A DNA stretch of 64,000 nt from NCBI RefSeq assembly GCF_025137375.1, contig NZ_CP073720.1:1016501-1080500 (forward strand), written 5' to 3'. Shown here piece after piece: positions 63,763-64,000 of this stretch. A program made the translations under genes and the position numbers. Under the pieces are notes generated by a model. That model ran no database searches. It saw only the letters and a list, made by a program, of their open reading frames with translations, and was not told the DNA's origin. This DNA comes from Dactylosporangium fulvum (GTDB lineage Bacteria; Actinomycetota; Actinomycetes; Mycobacteriales; Micromonosporaceae). Numbering within the stretch: position 1 is the stretch's first letter; each line of letters starts with the position of its first letter.

Positions 63763-64000
63763 TTGCGCCGAGTGCGTGGGATGAAGGTTCTCGCGGCCGC
63801 CGCCGTGGCGATTGTCGCGTTGAGCACAGCCGCTTGTGGCGATAACAAGGACAGCGGGACGGGCAGCGACGGCAGCGCCCCTGCGAAGCAGAACGTCAAG
63901 GTGGGCCTCGCCTTCGACATCGGCGGCCGGGGTGACAAGTCCTTCAACGACTCCGCCGCCGCGGGCCTCGACCGGGTCAAGAGCGACCTCAACATCGAGG
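63763..64000 (+). CDS. BMP/PnrA-type solute-binding lipoprotein (partial, runs off the window)
   Basis: About 79 residues are visible. A basic start (LRRVRGMK), a hydrophobic core (VLAAAAVAIVALST) and AAC give a lipoprotein signal peptide. The mature part begins with a glycine/serine linker and VKVGLAFDIGGRGDKSFNDSAAAGLDRVKSDL, the N-terminal lobe typical of BMP-family nucleoside-binding proteins of ABC importers. TTG at 63763 has GGGAG eight bases upstream; an in-frame ATG at 63781 is an alternative. Transporter genes would be expected just beyond the edge. Confidence 0.85.
   Translation, partial: MRRVRGMKVLAAAAVAIVALSTAACGDNKDSGTGSDGSAPAKQNVKVGLAFDIGGRGDKSFNDSAAAGLDRVKSDLNIE

Overview
The window is a 64 kb piece of a high-GC actinobacterial chromosome. 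Several things point to the Micromonosporaceae (Actinoplanes/Micromonospora type): very high third-position GC, many GTG and TTG starts, giant MalT-like LuxR regulators, ECF sigma factors paired with membrane-anchored partners, and dispersed imperfect palindromes containing GATC. The genus is an inference. No phage, transposase, plasmid or CRISPR signal was seen.

Left part (1-8.5 kb): a cysteine-free S4 ribosomal protein (cut by the window edge) faces an iron-box-controlled DUF2470 gene. Next come a chemotaxis receptor, an endonuclease V, an unusual RCK-TM-TM-RCK channel and membrane proteins of unknown role.

Regulatory region (8.5-26.3 kb): three very large LuxR/MalT-type (LAL) regulators, two SpoIIE/PP2C-type phosphatases, a DivIVA-like coiled-coil protein, two DUF7144 membrane paralogues, a formylglycine-generating-enzyme-like protein and a MarR regulator. 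A 17-bp palindrome, TCACCC-N5-GGGTGA, occurs eight times (four perfect, four with one mismatch) in intergenic DNA between 11.7 and 20.9 kb, in front of most of these genes. I found no other good intergenic copy by eye. This looks like a local, co-regulated and probably developmental signalling cluster, and it is the best candidate here for an undescribed system.

Housekeeping region (26.3-50 kb): protein O-mannosyltransferase, rsmI, metG, tatD-rsmA-ispE (translationally coupled), an ABC-F protein, a desaturase-TetR pair, tRNA-Gln, glmU-prs, rplY and pth. A polyprenyl-phosphate sugar transferase then leads into cysQ-cysD-cysN for sulfate activation.

Right part (50-64 kb): three ECF sigma genes, each overlapping a gene for a single-pass membrane protein that probably restrains it. 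Two of these pairs sit in tandem, and corC-like and galE genes separate the third. Then come trpS, a 2H-phosphoesterase, a YihY protein, a GH13 alpha-glucosidase, a MerR regulator with a textbook operator, and the start of a BMP-type solute-binding lipoprotein at the edge. All family calls were made by eye from motifs; no search was run.
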